Of a stretch of DNA of 64,000 nucleotides, positions 8,166 to 18,214 are shown piece after piece; the stretch's first letter is position 1; the number at the start of each line of letters is the position of its first letter. A program made the translations under genes and the position numbers. Source of the stretch: Pseudomonas pseudonitroreducens (GTDB lineage Bacteria; Pseudomonadota; Gammaproteobacteria; Pseudomonadales; Pseudomonadaceae); contig NZ_BQHJ01000009.1 of assembly GCF_021603645.1 (NCBI RefSeq), forward strand, positions 248,001-312,000, written 5' to 3'. The notes below the pieces were generated by a model. It ran no database searches and was not told where the DNA came from. It saw nothing but the letters and a program-made list of their open reading frames with translations.

Positions 8166-9466
8166 TCCGTCGCGGCCGACGAAATCACCTGATTCGAGCC
8201 TGCATTCTCGAGGACCAGGATGGCGCGGAAGTCGTTGACGTTGGTGCGGGTCGGCTTGGTGATCACCAGGTCGCCCAGTTCGGCGAAGAAGCCGTAGCCG
8301 TTGTTGTTGTCCAGTTCGTGCAGCGGGTTCAGGCCGGCCTTGAGGGCGCGGCTGTAACTGCACGGGCTCATCAGGGCACCGGCGTTGCTTTCCATGCCGT
8401 CGATGCCGTCGGTGTCCCCCGCCAGGGCCCAGATGTTCGGTTCACCTTTCAGGTCGGCGGTGAGGCTGAGGAGAAACTCGGCGTTGCGTCCGCCACGGCC
8501 GTTGCCGCGCACGGTGACGGTGGTCTCGCCACCGGAGAGGATCAGGCACGGCGCCTTCAGCGGCTGGCCATGCTTGCGAACCTGTCGGGCGATGCCGGCG
8601 TGGACCTTGGCCACCTCGCGGGATTCGCCTTCCAGGTCGCCGAGGATCAGTGTCGGAATGCCAGCGGCTTCGGCCTTGGCGGCTACCGCGTCGATGGCAT
8701 GCTGGGGCGTGGCGATCAGCTTGAAGTGGCTGCGCGACAGGCATTCGTCACCGGGCTTTACCGTTTCCGAGCGCGGGTCTTCCAGCCAGGCGCGCACGTT
8801 CGCCGGGACTTCGATGGCGTAGCGCTTGAGGATCGCCAGGGCGTCGGCCGAGGTGGTCGGGTCGCCCACGGTGGGGCCGGAGGCAATTACCGTGGCTTCG
8901 TCGCCGGGCACATCGGAAATCGCGTAGGTGTACACACTGGCCGGCCAGCAGGCACGCGCCAGGCGACCGCCCTTGATGGCGGAGAGGTGCTTGCGCACGC
9001 AGTTCATTTCGCTGATGGCGGCGCCGGATTTCAGCAGTGCCTTGTTCACGCTGCGCTTGTCGTCGAGGCTGATGCCTTCGGCCGGCAGGGCGAGCAGGGC
9101 AGAGCCGCCGCCGGAGAGCAGGAAGATCACCCGGTCGTTCTCGGAGAGGCCGCTGATCAGCTCCAGCACGCGACGGGCAACGCGTTCGCCGGCGTCGTCC
9201 GGTACCGGGTGCGAGGCCTCCACCACTTCGATGCTGCGGCACTGCGCACCGTAGCCGTAGGGCGCGACGACCAGGCCTTCGACCTGGCCGTTCCAGTGTT
9301 GCTCGGCGACTTCGGCCATGGCCCCGGCGGCCTTGCCGGCGCCGATGACGATGGTGCGGCCACCTTTATCGGTGGGCAGGTGCTGCGCCAGTACCTGGGC
9401 CGGGTGCGCGGCGGCAATGGCGGTGTCGAACAGCTCGCGCAGGAAGGCGCGTGGGTCCAGGCTCAT
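8111..9466 (-). CDS. ttuD: Hydroxypyruvate reductase / glycerate 2-kinase, MOFRL family
   Basis: This 451-residue protein of the TtuD/GckA family works in the module that turns hydroxypyruvate and tartronate semialdehyde into glycerate-level intermediates. The family is annotated as hydroxypyruvate reductase, but many members are ATP-dependent glycerate 2-kinases, so the exact reaction is open. Visible motifs are VIGAGKAAGAMAEVAEQHW near the N-terminus, LLSGGGSALLALPAEG, and the MOFRL block AGDTDGIDGMESNAGA. I place the start at 9466 because GGGAG lies just upstream; an in-frame ATG at 9502 lacks this. The last residues (after AILVLENAGSN) extend about 25 positions beyond the usual family end and are encoded by one arm of an inverted repeat. 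glxR lies upstream, separated by a repeat-bearing spacer. Confidence 0.92.
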   Translation of the reverse strand: MSLDPRAFLRELFDTAIAAAHPAQVLAQHLPTDKGGRTIVIGAGKAAGAMAEVAEQHWNGQVEGLVVAPYGYGAQCRSIEVVEASHPVPDDAGERVARRVLELISGLSENDRVIFLLSGGGSALLALPAEGISLDDKRSVNKALLKSGAAISEMNCVRKHLSAIKGGRLARACWPASVYTYAISDVPGDEATVIASGPTVGDPTTSADALAILKRYAIEVPANVRAWLEDPRSETVKPGDECLSRSHFKLIATPQHAIDAVAAKAEAAGIPTLILGDLEGESREVAKVHAGIARQVRKHGQPLKAPCLILSGGETTVTVRGNGRGGRNAEFLLSLTADLKGEPNIWALAGDTDGIDGMESNAGALMSPCSYSRALKAGLNPLHELDNNNGYGFFAELGDLVITKPTRTNVNDFRAILVLENAGSNQVISSAATEASLSQGEARGERFGDSR

Positions 9467-9790
9467 GACAGGCTCCCGTGATTCTTGTTGTGGTGTATCC
9501 ATGGCTCAGTCGCCTTGAGGAAGGAGACTCAGCGATGGATTCGAACGCCCCGGCCGGCAAGGCCGTGATTCCCACCGGCCGGGTGTTCGAGTCGCTTTGC
9601 AGCATGGCGGGCGACGCCACTCCCATAACCTCGCCCGTCACCTTGCTCTGGCTGGCGCATAACGCCGTTGGCGTTATCCGCCCTACGCCTTGCTTTCGTA
9701 GGATGGCTGGAGCTTGCGATACCCATCACCCAGTGGTGCCGGGATCGATGGGTATCGCTGCGCCCCACGCCATCCTGCGGGCGTGCTTCT
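9467..9790. other. Repeat-bearing spacer between glxR and ttuD
   Basis: This 324-base gap has no supported gene. Its right part is a long imperfect palindrome (9698-9780) shared with the glxR-hyi spacer. The rest shows no clear promoter or terminator. Confidence 0.6.
9698..9780. repeat. Dispersed imperfect palindrome, copy 1
   Basis: The element begins GTAGGATGGCTGGAGC and ends with the near reverse complement GCCCCACGCCATCCTGC. The inner part carries GATACCCATC against GATGGGTATC. It is almost the same as 10751-10831, and its left arm recurs at 14471-14500. Confidence 0.8.
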
Positions 9791-10681
9791 TCAGTCCTTG
9801 CGGATGGAGAAGTTGGCCATGTGCTCCAGGCCCTTGATCAGGCCGGAGTGGTCCCAGTTGCTGCCGCCGATGGCCGCGCAGGTGCTGAACACCTGCTGGG
9901 CGTTGGCGGTGTTGGGCAGGTTCAGGCCCAGTTCGCGCGCGCCGGCCAGGGCCAGGTTGAGGTCCTTCTGGTGCAGGCTGATGCGGAAGCCCGGATCGAA
10001 GGTGCCTTTGACCATGCGGTCGCCGTGCACTTCGAGGATGCGCGAGGAGGCGAAGCCGCCCATCAGCGCTTCACGCACCTTGGCCGGGTCGGCGCCGTTC
10101 TTGGCGGCGAACAGCAGGGCTTCGGCGACGGCCTGGATGTTCAGGGCGACGATGATCTGGTTGGCCACCTTGGCGGTCTGGCCATCGCCATTGCCGCCGA
10201 CGCGGGTGATGTTCTTGCCCATGGCCTGGAACAGCGGCAGGGCGCGTTCGAAGGTGTTCGGGCAGCCGCCGACCATGATGCTCAGCGAAGCGGCCTTGGC
10301 GCCGACTTCACCGCCGGAGACCGGGGCGTCCAGATATTGCGCACCGGTGGCCTTGATCTTCTCGGCGAAGGTCTTGGTGGCGGTGGGGGAGATCGAGCTC
10401 ATGTCGATCACCACCTTGTTCGGACCCACGCCCTCGGCGATGCCGTCCTTGCGGAACAGTACGTCTTCGACCTGCGGGGTGTCCGGGACCATCACGATGA
10501 TGAACTCGGCTTCCTGGGCGACTTCCTTCGGGTTGGCCAGGGCGACGGCGCCGCCGCTGGCCAGCTCGGCCGGAGCGGCATCGTGATGGGTGGAAACGAA
10601 GATCTGGTGACCTGCTTTCTGCAGGTTCAGCGCCATGGGCAGGCCCATGATGCCGGTGCCGATGAATCCGATTTTGGCCAT
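9791..10681 (-). CDS. glxR: Tartronate semialdehyde reductase
   Basis: This 296-residue member of the beta-hydroxyacid dehydrogenase family (2-hydroxy-3-oxopropionate reductase) reduces the product of Gcl to D-glycerate. The nucleotide-binding motif GFIGTGIMGLPMALNL is at the N-terminus. The substrate motif DAPVSGGEVGA is near residue 120. The catalytic lysine lies in the block GDGQTAKVANQIIVALN near residue 170. The start is supported by AGGAGAAT just upstream. It lies between hyi and ttuD on the same strand, as in other pseudomonads. Confidence 0.95.
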   Translation of the reverse strand: MAKIGFIGTGIMGLPMALNLQKAGHQIFVSTHHDAAPAELASGGAVALANPKEVAQEAEFIIVMVPDTPQVEDVLFRKDGIAEGVGPNKVVIDMSSISPTATKTFAEKIKATGAQYLDAPVSGGEVGAKAASLSIMVGGCPNTFERALPLFQAMGKNITRVGGNGDGQTAKVANQIIVALNIQAVAEALLFAAKNGADPAKVREALMGGFASSRILEVHGDRMVKGTFDPGFRISLHQKDLNLALAGARELGLNLPNTANAQQVFSTCAAIGGSNWDHSGLIKGLEHMANFSIRKD

Positions 10682-10750
10682 GAGGAATTCTCCTGGTTGT
10701 TCTTGTTGGGTTTCGGCTCCCCGCGTACCCAGGGAGTCGATGTGCAGGCC

Positions 10751-10831
10751 GTAGGATGGGTGGAGCTTGCGATACCCATCACCAAGTGGTGCCGGGGTCG
10801 ATGGGTATCGCTGCGCTCCACGCCATCCTAC
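10751..10831. repeat. Dispersed imperfect palindrome, copy 2
   Basis: This spacer element between hyi and glxR runs from GTAGGATGGGTGGAGC to GCTCCACGCCATCCTAC. It differs from the copy at 9698-9780 at only a few positions, has arms of about 30 bases, and is probably a mobile or amplified extragenic palindrome. Confidence 0.8.
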
Positions 10832-10844
10832 GAAGTGAGTCGGG

Positions 10845-11627
10845 TCACACGACGTTGTGGCTCTTCAGCCAGCCAAGGCCGGCTTCGGTGGTGGTCTTGG
10901 GCTTGTATTCGCAGCCGACCCAGCCGCGGTAACCAACGCGGTCCAGGTGGTCGAACAGGAAGCGGTAGTTGATCTCGCCGGTGCCCGGCTCGTGGCGGCC
11001 GGGGTTGTCGGCCAACTGCACGTGGTTGATCGAGGCGAGGTTCTTCTCGATGGTCCGCGCCAGGTCACCTTCCATGATCTGCATGTGGTAGATGTCGTAC
11101 TGCAGGAACAGGTTGGCGCTGCCGACCTTCTCGCGGATGTCCTGGGCCTGCCGGGTGGTCTGCAGGTAGAAGCCGGGAATGTCGATGGTGTTGATCATTT
11201 CCATGACCAGCTTGATGCCCGCGGCTTCGAGCTTGCCGGCCGCGTACTCGAGGTTGTTCAGGAAGGTGTTCTCGATGGTCGCGCAGTCGTAGCCCTGCGG
11301 ACGGATGCCGGCCAGGCAGTTGACCTGGGTGTTGCCCAGGACCTTGGCGTAGGCGATGGCCTTGTCGACACCGGCGCGGAATTCCTCGACGCGGTCCGGG
11401 TGGCAGGCGATGCCGCGCTCGCCCTTGGCCCAATCGCCGGCAGGCAGATTGAACAGCACTTGCTCGAGCTTGTTGGCGTCCAGGCGGGCCTTGATCACCT
11501 CGGCCTCGACGTCATACGGAAAAAGGTACTCGACACCGCTGAAACCGGCGCGTGCGGCGGCGTCGAAGCGGTCGAGGAAGTCCACCTCGGTGAACAGCAT
11601 GGACAGGTTGGCGCAGAAACGGGGCAT
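10845..11627 (-). CDS. hyi: Hydroxypyruvate isomerase
   Basis: This 260-residue TIM-barrel protein (xylose isomerase-like family) interconverts hydroxypyruvate and tartronate semialdehyde. The start at 11627 (MPRFCANLSMLFTE) is the family's usual N-terminus and has CAGGAG directly upstream. An in-frame ATG 31 codons earlier is rejected. Typical blocks are GFSGVEYLFPYD, EMINTIDIPGFYL with its metal-binding glutamate, QYDIYHMQIMEGD, and INHVQLADNPGRHEPGTGE. Length and order match the E. coli and Pseudomonas enzymes. It lies between gcl and glxR, 132 bases after gcl. Confidence 0.95.
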   Translation of the reverse strand: MPRFCANLSMLFTEVDFLDRFDAAARAGFSGVEYLFPYDVEAEVIKARLDANKLEQVLFNLPAGDWAKGERGIACHPDRVEEFRAGVDKAIAYAKVLGNTQVNCLAGIRPQGYDCATIENTFLNNLEYAAGKLEAAGIKLVMEMINTIDIPGFYLQTTRQAQDIREKVGSANLFLQYDIYHMQIMEGDLARTIEKNLASINHVQLADNPGRHEPGTGEINYRFLFDHLDRVGYRGWVGCEYKPKTTTEAGLGWLKSHNVV

Positions 11628-11759
11628 GGGGTCACTCCTGTTGAACGGGTGGTGCGTGGTGCTCGGCTTCTTTTTGAAAGAGAGCAGGGGGTGGGGGACT
11701 CTCCGCCAGGAAATGTCCACCCCCAGCTCCTCCCCGCAGGGAGGAGTCGTTCGGTTCTA

Positions 11760-13535
<1,776 letters not shown>

Positions 13536-13892
13536 ATTTTGTTCCTCGGTTCTTATACTGATTGTGTACAAAAGTTGAGGCGATTCTAGGCAGGCAATTC
13601 GACGAAGGTCAAGACGGGTTGTATACGAGGGACTGAGCGGTCATTTTTCGCTGAAAGCCGCCTACTGCGCTGGTTTCGGAGAAAACCTGAACGCAGGGTC
13701 AAACTATCGTTTGAAAAAATGTATACAAAAATAGATGCATATTGTCCTTTTAAGTTGCTTTGGGTGAGACCTTCGGCTACTAGATTGCGTACAGATTTCT
13801 GATACGCGTGTGCGCAGCATTCATCTGTGTGCATGGCGCGGCCCCGGCTTATCGACCTTGACCTGCCTTATCAACTTGAAGAGGAAAACCTC
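13536..13892. promoter_or_regulatory. Divergent control region between gcl and the GlcG-like gene
   Basis: This 357-base AT-richer spacer separates two divergent genes. It contains four TGTATACA-like sites: TGTGTACA (13563-13570), TGTATACG (13620-13627), TGTATACA (13720-13727) and TGCGTACA (13787-13794). Palindromes with a central GTATAC resemble operators of GntR-family regulators, so a shared operator system for both transcripts is likely. The regulator itself is not identified. Confidence 0.55.
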
Positions 13893-14324
13893 ATGAGCAC
13901 CCTGAGTCTGGAAACCGCACTGGACATCACCCGTCACGCCCTGGTGGCCAGTCGCGAGCTGTCCACCGCACCGCTGACCATCGCCGTGCTGGACGCTGGC
14001 GGACACCTGTTGAGCCTGCAGCGTGAGGACGGCGCGAGCATGCTTCGCCCGCAGATCGCCATCGGCAAGGCGTGGGGCGCGGTGGCGCTGGGCAAGTCGT
14101 CGCGGGTGCTGGCGGCGGACGCCCAGCAGCGCCCATCGTTCATTGCCGCGGTGAATACGCTGGCGCAGGGCAATGTGGTGCCGGCGCCGGGTGGCGTGCT
14201 GATCCGCAATTCGGCCAATGAAGTGATCGGCGCCATCGGCATCAGCGGCGATGTCTCGGATATCGATGAGCAGTGCGCGATCCGCGGTGTGCAGGCGCTG
14301 GGCCTGGTCGCTGACGCGGGCTGA
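13893..14324 (+). CDS. GlcG/HbpS-like (DUF336) protein
   Basis: This 143-residue protein of the GlcG/HbpS family has an alpha/beta PAS-like fold. The blocks TIAVLDAGGHLLSLQREDGAS, IAIGKAWGAVALG and PAPGGVLIRNSANEVIGAIGISG are typical. Family members are found beside glycolate, glyoxylate and propanediol genes, and some bind haem. The enzymatic or sensory role is not settled. The start at 13893 (MSTLSLETAL) has GAGGAAAACC upstream; a farther upstream ATG/GTG gives a non-homologous extension. It is transcribed away from gcl across the shared control region, which supports a glyoxylate-related function. Confidence 0.88.
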   Translation: MSTLSLETALDITRHALVASRELSTAPLTIAVLDAGGHLLSLQREDGASMLRPQIAIGKAWGAVALGKSSRVLAADAQQRPSFIAAVNTLAQGNVVPAPGGVLIRNSANEVIGAIGISGDVSDIDEQCAIRGVQALGLVADAG

Positions 14325-14370
14325 TCGAAGAAGGGAAGGGCGCGCGTTCGTCGCGCGCCTGGCCGAATTT

Positions 14371-14453
14371 GTAGGAGCGAGCTTGCTCGCGAACCGCCAA
14401 ATGCGCCGGATGTATCAGGTGTAAAGCGGGTTCGCGAGCAAGCTCGCTCCTAC
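14371..14453. repeat. REP-type inverted repeat with 24-base arms
   Basis: The arm 14371-14394 begins GTAGGAGCGAGCTTGCTCGC, and 14430-14453 is its exact reverse complement, around a 35-base centre. This is the common Pseudomonas extragenic palindrome. It lies between the convergent GlcG-like and tetR genes and may also act as a transcription end. Confidence 0.88.
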
Positions 14454-14470
14454 GCGTTTCCGCGGCACCG

Positions 14471-14500
14471 GTAGGATGGGTGGAGCGAAGCGATACCCAT
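14471..14500. repeat. Left arm of the GTAGGATGGGTGGAGC repeat
   Basis: This is a third, truncated copy of the palindrome seen at 9698-9780 and 10751-10831. Only the left arm through CGATACCCAT is present. Confidence 0.65.
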
Positions 14501-14520
14501 GCGGCAGCGGTTGAAAACCG

Positions 14521-15174
14521 TTAGATCGACAACGGCCGCAAACGCCCCTGCGGCTTGGGCTCGCTGCCGTTGTCCGGCGCGGTGCCGCGCAGCACCAGGC
14601 GAGTGATGGTCTCGGTGGCCGCTTCGAAATCCGCGTCGCTCAGGCTGGTCTTACCGGTGACCATGGAGATCTGCCAGTCGAAATCGGCGTAGGTCTGGGT
14701 TGCTGCCCAGATGGTGAACAGCAGGTGGTGCGGGTCCACCGGCGCCAGCAGGCCGCGGTCGATCCAGCTCTGCAGGCAGGCAATGTTGCGCTGGGCCTGG
14801 GCGTTCAGCTCGTCCAGATACTCTTTGGGCAGGTGCGGCGCACCGTGCATCAGTTCACTGGCGAACACCTTGGAGGCATGCGGCAGCTCCTGGGAAATCT
14901 TCACCTTGGAGCGGATATAGGCACGCAGCGCCTCGCTCGGTTCATCGTCCTCGCGGAACGGCGCAGAGGCCTGCAGTAAAGGCTCCACCACGCTTTCCAG
15001 CACGCTGCGGTAGAGGTTTTCCTTGGACTGGAAGTAGTAGTAGACGTTGGGCTTGGGCAGCCCGGCGCGAGCGGCGATGTCGCTGGTCTTGGTCGCCGCG
15101 AAACCCTTCTCGGCGAATTCCTCGCTGGCTGCGCGCAGGATCAGGCGGCGGTTACGCTCGCGAATGCTGGTCAT
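14521..15174 (-). CDS. TetR-family regulator, RutR-like
   Basis: This 217-residue regulator has an N-terminal TetR helix-turn-helix (residues about 8-55: RRLILRAASEEFAEKGFAATKTSDIAARAG, then PNVYYYFQSKENLYRSVLE), written here in two parts. Its C-terminal domain resembles RutR/YcdC (YFQSKENLY, HASKVFASELMHGAPHLP, WAATQTYADFDWQI). RutR members sense pyrimidines in E. coli. In pseudomonads this gene is next to the glyoxylate cluster, so it is a candidate regulator of gcl and neighbours. The ligand is unknown. The start at 15174 gives the normal N-terminus, and moaA is divergent 192 bases away. Confidence 0.88.
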   Translation of the reverse strand: MTSIRERNRRLILRAASEEFAEKGFAATKTSDIAARAGLPKPNVYYYFQSKENLYRSVLESVVEPLLQASAPFREDDEPSEALRAYIRSKVKISQELPHASKVFASELMHGAPHLPKEYLDELNAQAQRNIACLQSWIDRGLLAPVDPHHLLFTIWAATQTYADFDWQISMVTGKTSLSDADFEAATETITRLVLRGTAPDNGSEPKPQGRLRPLSI

Positions 15175-15366
15175 TGGCTGGTCTTCTTTCTTGTATTGCG
15201 TGGTCACCCAACTAAGCCGGGCATGGTAGCACCGGGCTCCGGAAGCCCTCAACTCAGGCGCTTGTACGCATTTTCCTGACTCGTGGGTCGGTTTTCTGTG
15301 TACAGCAGCGTAGTTCTGAGGTATTTCTAGCGCACTTTCGTTCGGCACCTGCCATCCGGAACCCCA

Positions 15367-16362
15367 ATGTCCGATTCCCAGTTGGTCGACCCCTTCGGTC
15401 GACGCATCACCTACCTGCGCCTGTCGGTCACCGACCGCTGCGACTTCCGCTGCACCTATTGCATGAGCGAAGACATGCAGTTCCTGCCGCGCGACCAGGT
15501 GTTGAGCCTGGAAGAACTGGAGGCGGTGGCCGATGCGTTCATCGGCCTGGGCGTGAAGCGCATCCGCATCACCGGCGGCGAGCCGCTGGTGCGCAAGGGC
15601 CTGGCCGGCCTGCTGGCGCGCCTGGGCGCTCGGCCTGAACTGGACGACCTCTCCATCACCACCAATGGCTCGCAGCTGCGTGAGCGCGCGGCGGAACTGC
15701 GTGCTGCCGGCGTGCGCCGTCTGAACATCAGTCTGGATTCCCTGCGCCGCGAGCGCTTCGCCGCCTTCACCCGTTCCGACAAGCTGGAGCAGGTGCTCGA
15801 TGGCATCGACGCTGCGCGGGAAGCCGGCTTCGAGCGCATCAAGCTCAACGCTGTGGTGCAGAAGGGTCGCAACGACGACGAAGTCGGCGACCTGGTGGAG
15901 TTTGCCCTGGCCAAGGGTATCGATATCAGCTTCATCGAGGAGATGCCGCTGGGCAGCGTCAGCAGCCACGAGCGCAAGCAGACGCTGTGCAGCAGCGATG
16001 AAGTCCGTGCGCAACTTGCCGAGCGCTGGCAGTTGCTGCCCACGCCCGAGCGCAGCGGCGGGCCTTCGCGCTACTACCGTATCGACGGCTACGCCAGTCG
16101 CATCGGCTTCATCTCCCCGCACAGCCACAACTTCTGTGGCGACTGCAATCGGGTACGGGTGACTGCCGAAGGCAAGCTGGTGCTCTGCCTCGGCCATGAA
16201 GGCGCGCTGGACCTGCGCCAGCTGCTGCGCGAACACCCTGGCGACAGCGTGCGTCTGCGCGAAGCGCTGATGCAGGCGCTGCAGCTCAAGCCCGAACGTC
16301 ACCACTTCGAAGCGGATCAGCAAGTACAGGTGCTGCGCTTCATGAGCATGACCGGCGGCTGA
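15367..16362 (+). CDS. moaA: GTP 3',8-cyclase MoaA
   Basis: This 331-residue radical-SAM enzyme catalyses the first step of molybdenum cofactor synthesis, converting GTP to 3',8-cyclo-GTP. The N-terminal [4Fe-4S] motif is CDFRCTYC (Cys25, Cys29, Cys32). The SAM-side GGEP motif follows in ITGGEPLVRKGL. The second cluster uses FCGDCNRVRVTAEGKLVLC near residue 260. The C-terminus ends in Gly-Gly, the conserved tail needed for activity in this family. The gene stands apart from other moa genes here, as the second moaA copy does in P. aeruginosa (from memory). Confidence 0.96.
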   Translation: MSDSQLVDPFGRRITYLRLSVTDRCDFRCTYCMSEDMQFLPRDQVLSLEELEAVADAFIGLGVKRIRITGGEPLVRKGLAGLLARLGARPELDDLSITTNGSQLRERAAELRAAGVRRLNISLDSLRRERFAAFTRSDKLEQVLDGIDAAREAGFERIKLNAVVQKGRNDDEVGDLVEFALAKGIDISFIEEMPLGSVSSHERKQTLCSSDEVRAQLAERWQLLPTPERSGGPSRYYRIDGYASRIGFISPHSHNFCGDCNRVRVTAEGKLVLCLGHEGALDLRQLLREHPGDSVRLREALMQALQLKPERHHFEADQQVQVLRFMSMTGG

Positions 16363-16425
16363 GTCCGCCACGGCGGGTTGCCTGACCTGCCCGATAGAAC
16401 AACAACACGTCACAAGGAGAGTCGT

Positions 16426-17256
16426 TTGAAGCTCAAGGCCTTCTGCTGGGCGCTCGCCAGCATCCTGTCCCCCGTCATTTCCGCTCCTGTCGTGGCGCAG
16501 ACCTACGTGGTCGGCGTCGAGAACCTTCCCTTCGCCCCGCACTACAGCACCGATGCCCAGGGCAATTACCACGGCTTCGCCCGTGATGTGCTGGATCTGT
16601 TCGCCAGCAGCAGCGGCATCAGCCTGGAATACCGCCCGCTGCCAGTGGATGCGCTGTTGCCGGCGCTGCTCTCCGGCGCGGTCGATCTCAAGTATCCCGA
16701 CAATCCCGACTGGGCACCTGAACAGAAGGCCGGCAAGACCCTGCGCTATAGCCAGCCGGTGACGCAGTACGTCGATGGCGTGCTGGTGGCGCCGGAGCGA
16801 CTGGGGCAGGGCATCGGCGCGCTGAAGCGGCTGGCGCTGGTGGAAGGCTGGACGCCGCGGGGCTACGAGGCGCCGATCCAGGCCGGGCAGATCAGCCTGG
16901 CGCCCAGCGCCGACCTGCGGCAGATGGTGCATGCCGCGCTGAAGAAACAGGCCGACGGCGCCTACTTCAATGTGGTGGTCGCCACTTACTACCTGGACAA
17001 CATTCGCGCCAAGCCCGGCGCGCTGGTGTTCGATCCTTCGCTACCGCATACCCGCAGCACGTTCCACCTTTCCAGCGTGAAGCAGGGCGAACTGATCCAG
17101 CGCTTCGACCGCTTCCTCGTCGACCATGCCAAGGAGGTCGCCGCGCTCAAGGCCAAGTATGGCGTCGAGGCGAGCCTGGACTCCGAGCACCTGGGCGTCG
17201 AGCAGTGGAAGGTGGATTTCCTCGAGCGGCAGAAAGCGAAACAGAAGTCGCCGTAA
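16426..17256 (+). CDS. Periplasmic solute-binding-like protein
   Basis: This 276-residue exported protein of the bacterial extracellular solute-binding family 3 type has no transporter genes beside it. A TTG start at 16426 with AAGGAGA upstream gives MKLKAFCWALASILSPV and a signal peptide cleaved near VVAQ. Another TTG farther upstream adds an unlikely polar extension. The mature part begins TYVVGVENLPFAPHY and contains GFARDVLDLFA and GAVDLKYPDNPDW, as in amino-acid-binding proteins. The ligand is unknown. It follows moaA by 63 bases and precedes the phosphatase gene, so the three may share a transcript. Confidence 0.8.
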   Translation: MKLKAFCWALASILSPVISAPVVAQTYVVGVENLPFAPHYSTDAQGNYHGFARDVLDLFASSSGISLEYRPLPVDALLPALLSGAVDLKYPDNPDWAPEQKAGKTLRYSQPVTQYVDGVLVAPERLGQGIGALKRLALVEGWTPRGYEAPIQAGQISLAPSADLRQMVHAALKKQADGAYFNVVVATYYLDNIRAKPGALVFDPSLPHTRSTFHLSSVKQGELIQRFDRFLVDHAKEVAALKAKYGVEASLDSEHLGVEQWKVDFLERQKAKQKSP

Positions 17257-17315
17257 GTTGCCATCTTCCCTAGAATCGCCGCTGTCGTTTGCGCGCCAGC
17301 CGTAGGGAGGATGAA

Positions 17316-17651
17316 GTGCGCCGCGCTTTGTTCATCTGTAGCCGCAACCGCTTGCGCAGTCCCACTGCCGAAGTTGTCTTCGCCAACTGGCCGGAGGTCG
17401 AGACCGACTCCGCCGGTCTGGCCCTGAACGCGGAGGTACTGCTGGGTGTCGAGCAGCTGGAATGGGCCGATCTGGTGTTCGTCATGGAGCGCCGGCGTCG
17501 GCAGGCGTTGCTGCGCCGATTCCCCGTGGCGATGCGCGGCAAGCGCCTGGTGTGCCTGGATATCCCCGATGACTACGACTACCTGCAGCCCGAGCTGGTG
17601 CGGGTTCTCGAACTCAAGGTCGGGCCTCTTCTGCGGCAGGGGCAGGCGTGA
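17316..17651 (+). CDS. Low-molecular-weight protein tyrosine phosphatase family protein
   Basis: This 111-residue protein begins at a GTG (VRRALFICSRN) with AGGGAGG upstream. The phosphatase P-loop CX5R(S/T) is seen as CSRNRLRS at the N-terminus, where LMW-PTPs carry it. A conserved acidic stretch DIPDDYDYL near the C-terminus could supply the general acid, although the classical DPY spacing is not exact. It is shorter than canonical LMW-PTP (about 150 residues), so activity is not certain. The stop overlaps the GTG of the next gene, so the two are translationally coupled. Confidence 0.8.
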   Translation: MRRALFICSRNRLRSPTAEVVFANWPEVETDSAGLALNAEVLLGVEQLEWADLVFVMERRRRQALLRRFPVAMRGKRLVCLDIPDDYDYLQPELVRVLELKVGPLLRQGQA

Positions 17652-18133
17652 GCGCAGTCCGTATTGCACTCCGGGATGCAGTGCTGGTCTGCCCGGGGTT
17701 CCGTATCCAGGCCCAGCCCGAGCCTTCGCTGGAAATCGATGGCGACCTGCTCTGGGCGCTGGAGCAGCCGCAATGGTGTGAGCTGGCCGTGTCGCTGGAA
17801 GAGCGCGGCGGCGGGTTGTGGATTGTGCCGCTGCCGCTTGCGCAGCAGGCGGGGTTCGATCCGCAGCGGGTGATCGGCTGGCGTGATGAGCCTGTGCGCA
17901 TCGTGGAGCCCGAAGGCGTCGAGGATGCCGAGGCCGCCATCCATTGGTGGCGCGGTGGGATGGTCGAAGACGTGCGCGGGCGCGTCAGTCATCACCCTTG
18001 GGGGCGACTGCTGCGTCTTGAAGGGCCGGGAATCGGTCCTGAGCACATACTCTTTCCCCGTGGTCTCGGCTGCGTCTATCTCGGCCATCTGCACACCGAC
18101 TGGCGCCAGTTGCGGATCGAGCCGAGTTCCTGA
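17648..18133 (+). CDS. Hypothetical protein, coupled to the phosphatase
   Basis: This 161-residue protein has no family that I recognise. The GTG start overlaps the TGA of the upstream phosphatase gene (GTGA), strong evidence for translation as an operon. It is soluble, with no signal peptide or membrane segments, and Trp-rich in the middle (AAIHWWRGGMVEDVRGR). It has a beta-rich look, with GRLLRLEGPGIGPEHILFPRGLG near the C-terminus. The formate/nitrite-type channel gene follows 81 bases later. Confidence 0.7.
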   Translation: MSAVRIALRDAVLVCPGFRIQAQPEPSLEIDGDLLWALEQPQWCELAVSLEERGGGLWIVPLPLAQQAGFDPQRVIGWRDEPVRIVEPEGVEDAEAAIHWWRGGMVEDVRGRVSHHPWGRLLRLEGPGIGPEHILFPRGLGCVYLGHLHTDWRQLRIEPSS

Positions 18134-18214
18134 GTTCGGCGCACGCCAAGATTTCCGGAACCGAAGCGCAGCGGTCGCAGCCTAAATCTGCACTGTCCCA
18201 GCGAGGTGCTCCGC

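Noticed and set aside
15175-16932. Minus-strand continuation of the TetR frame over moaA
   Set aside because: The frame stays open upstream of the TetR start, but moaA on the plus strand is certain and TetR has a normal N-terminus at 15174.
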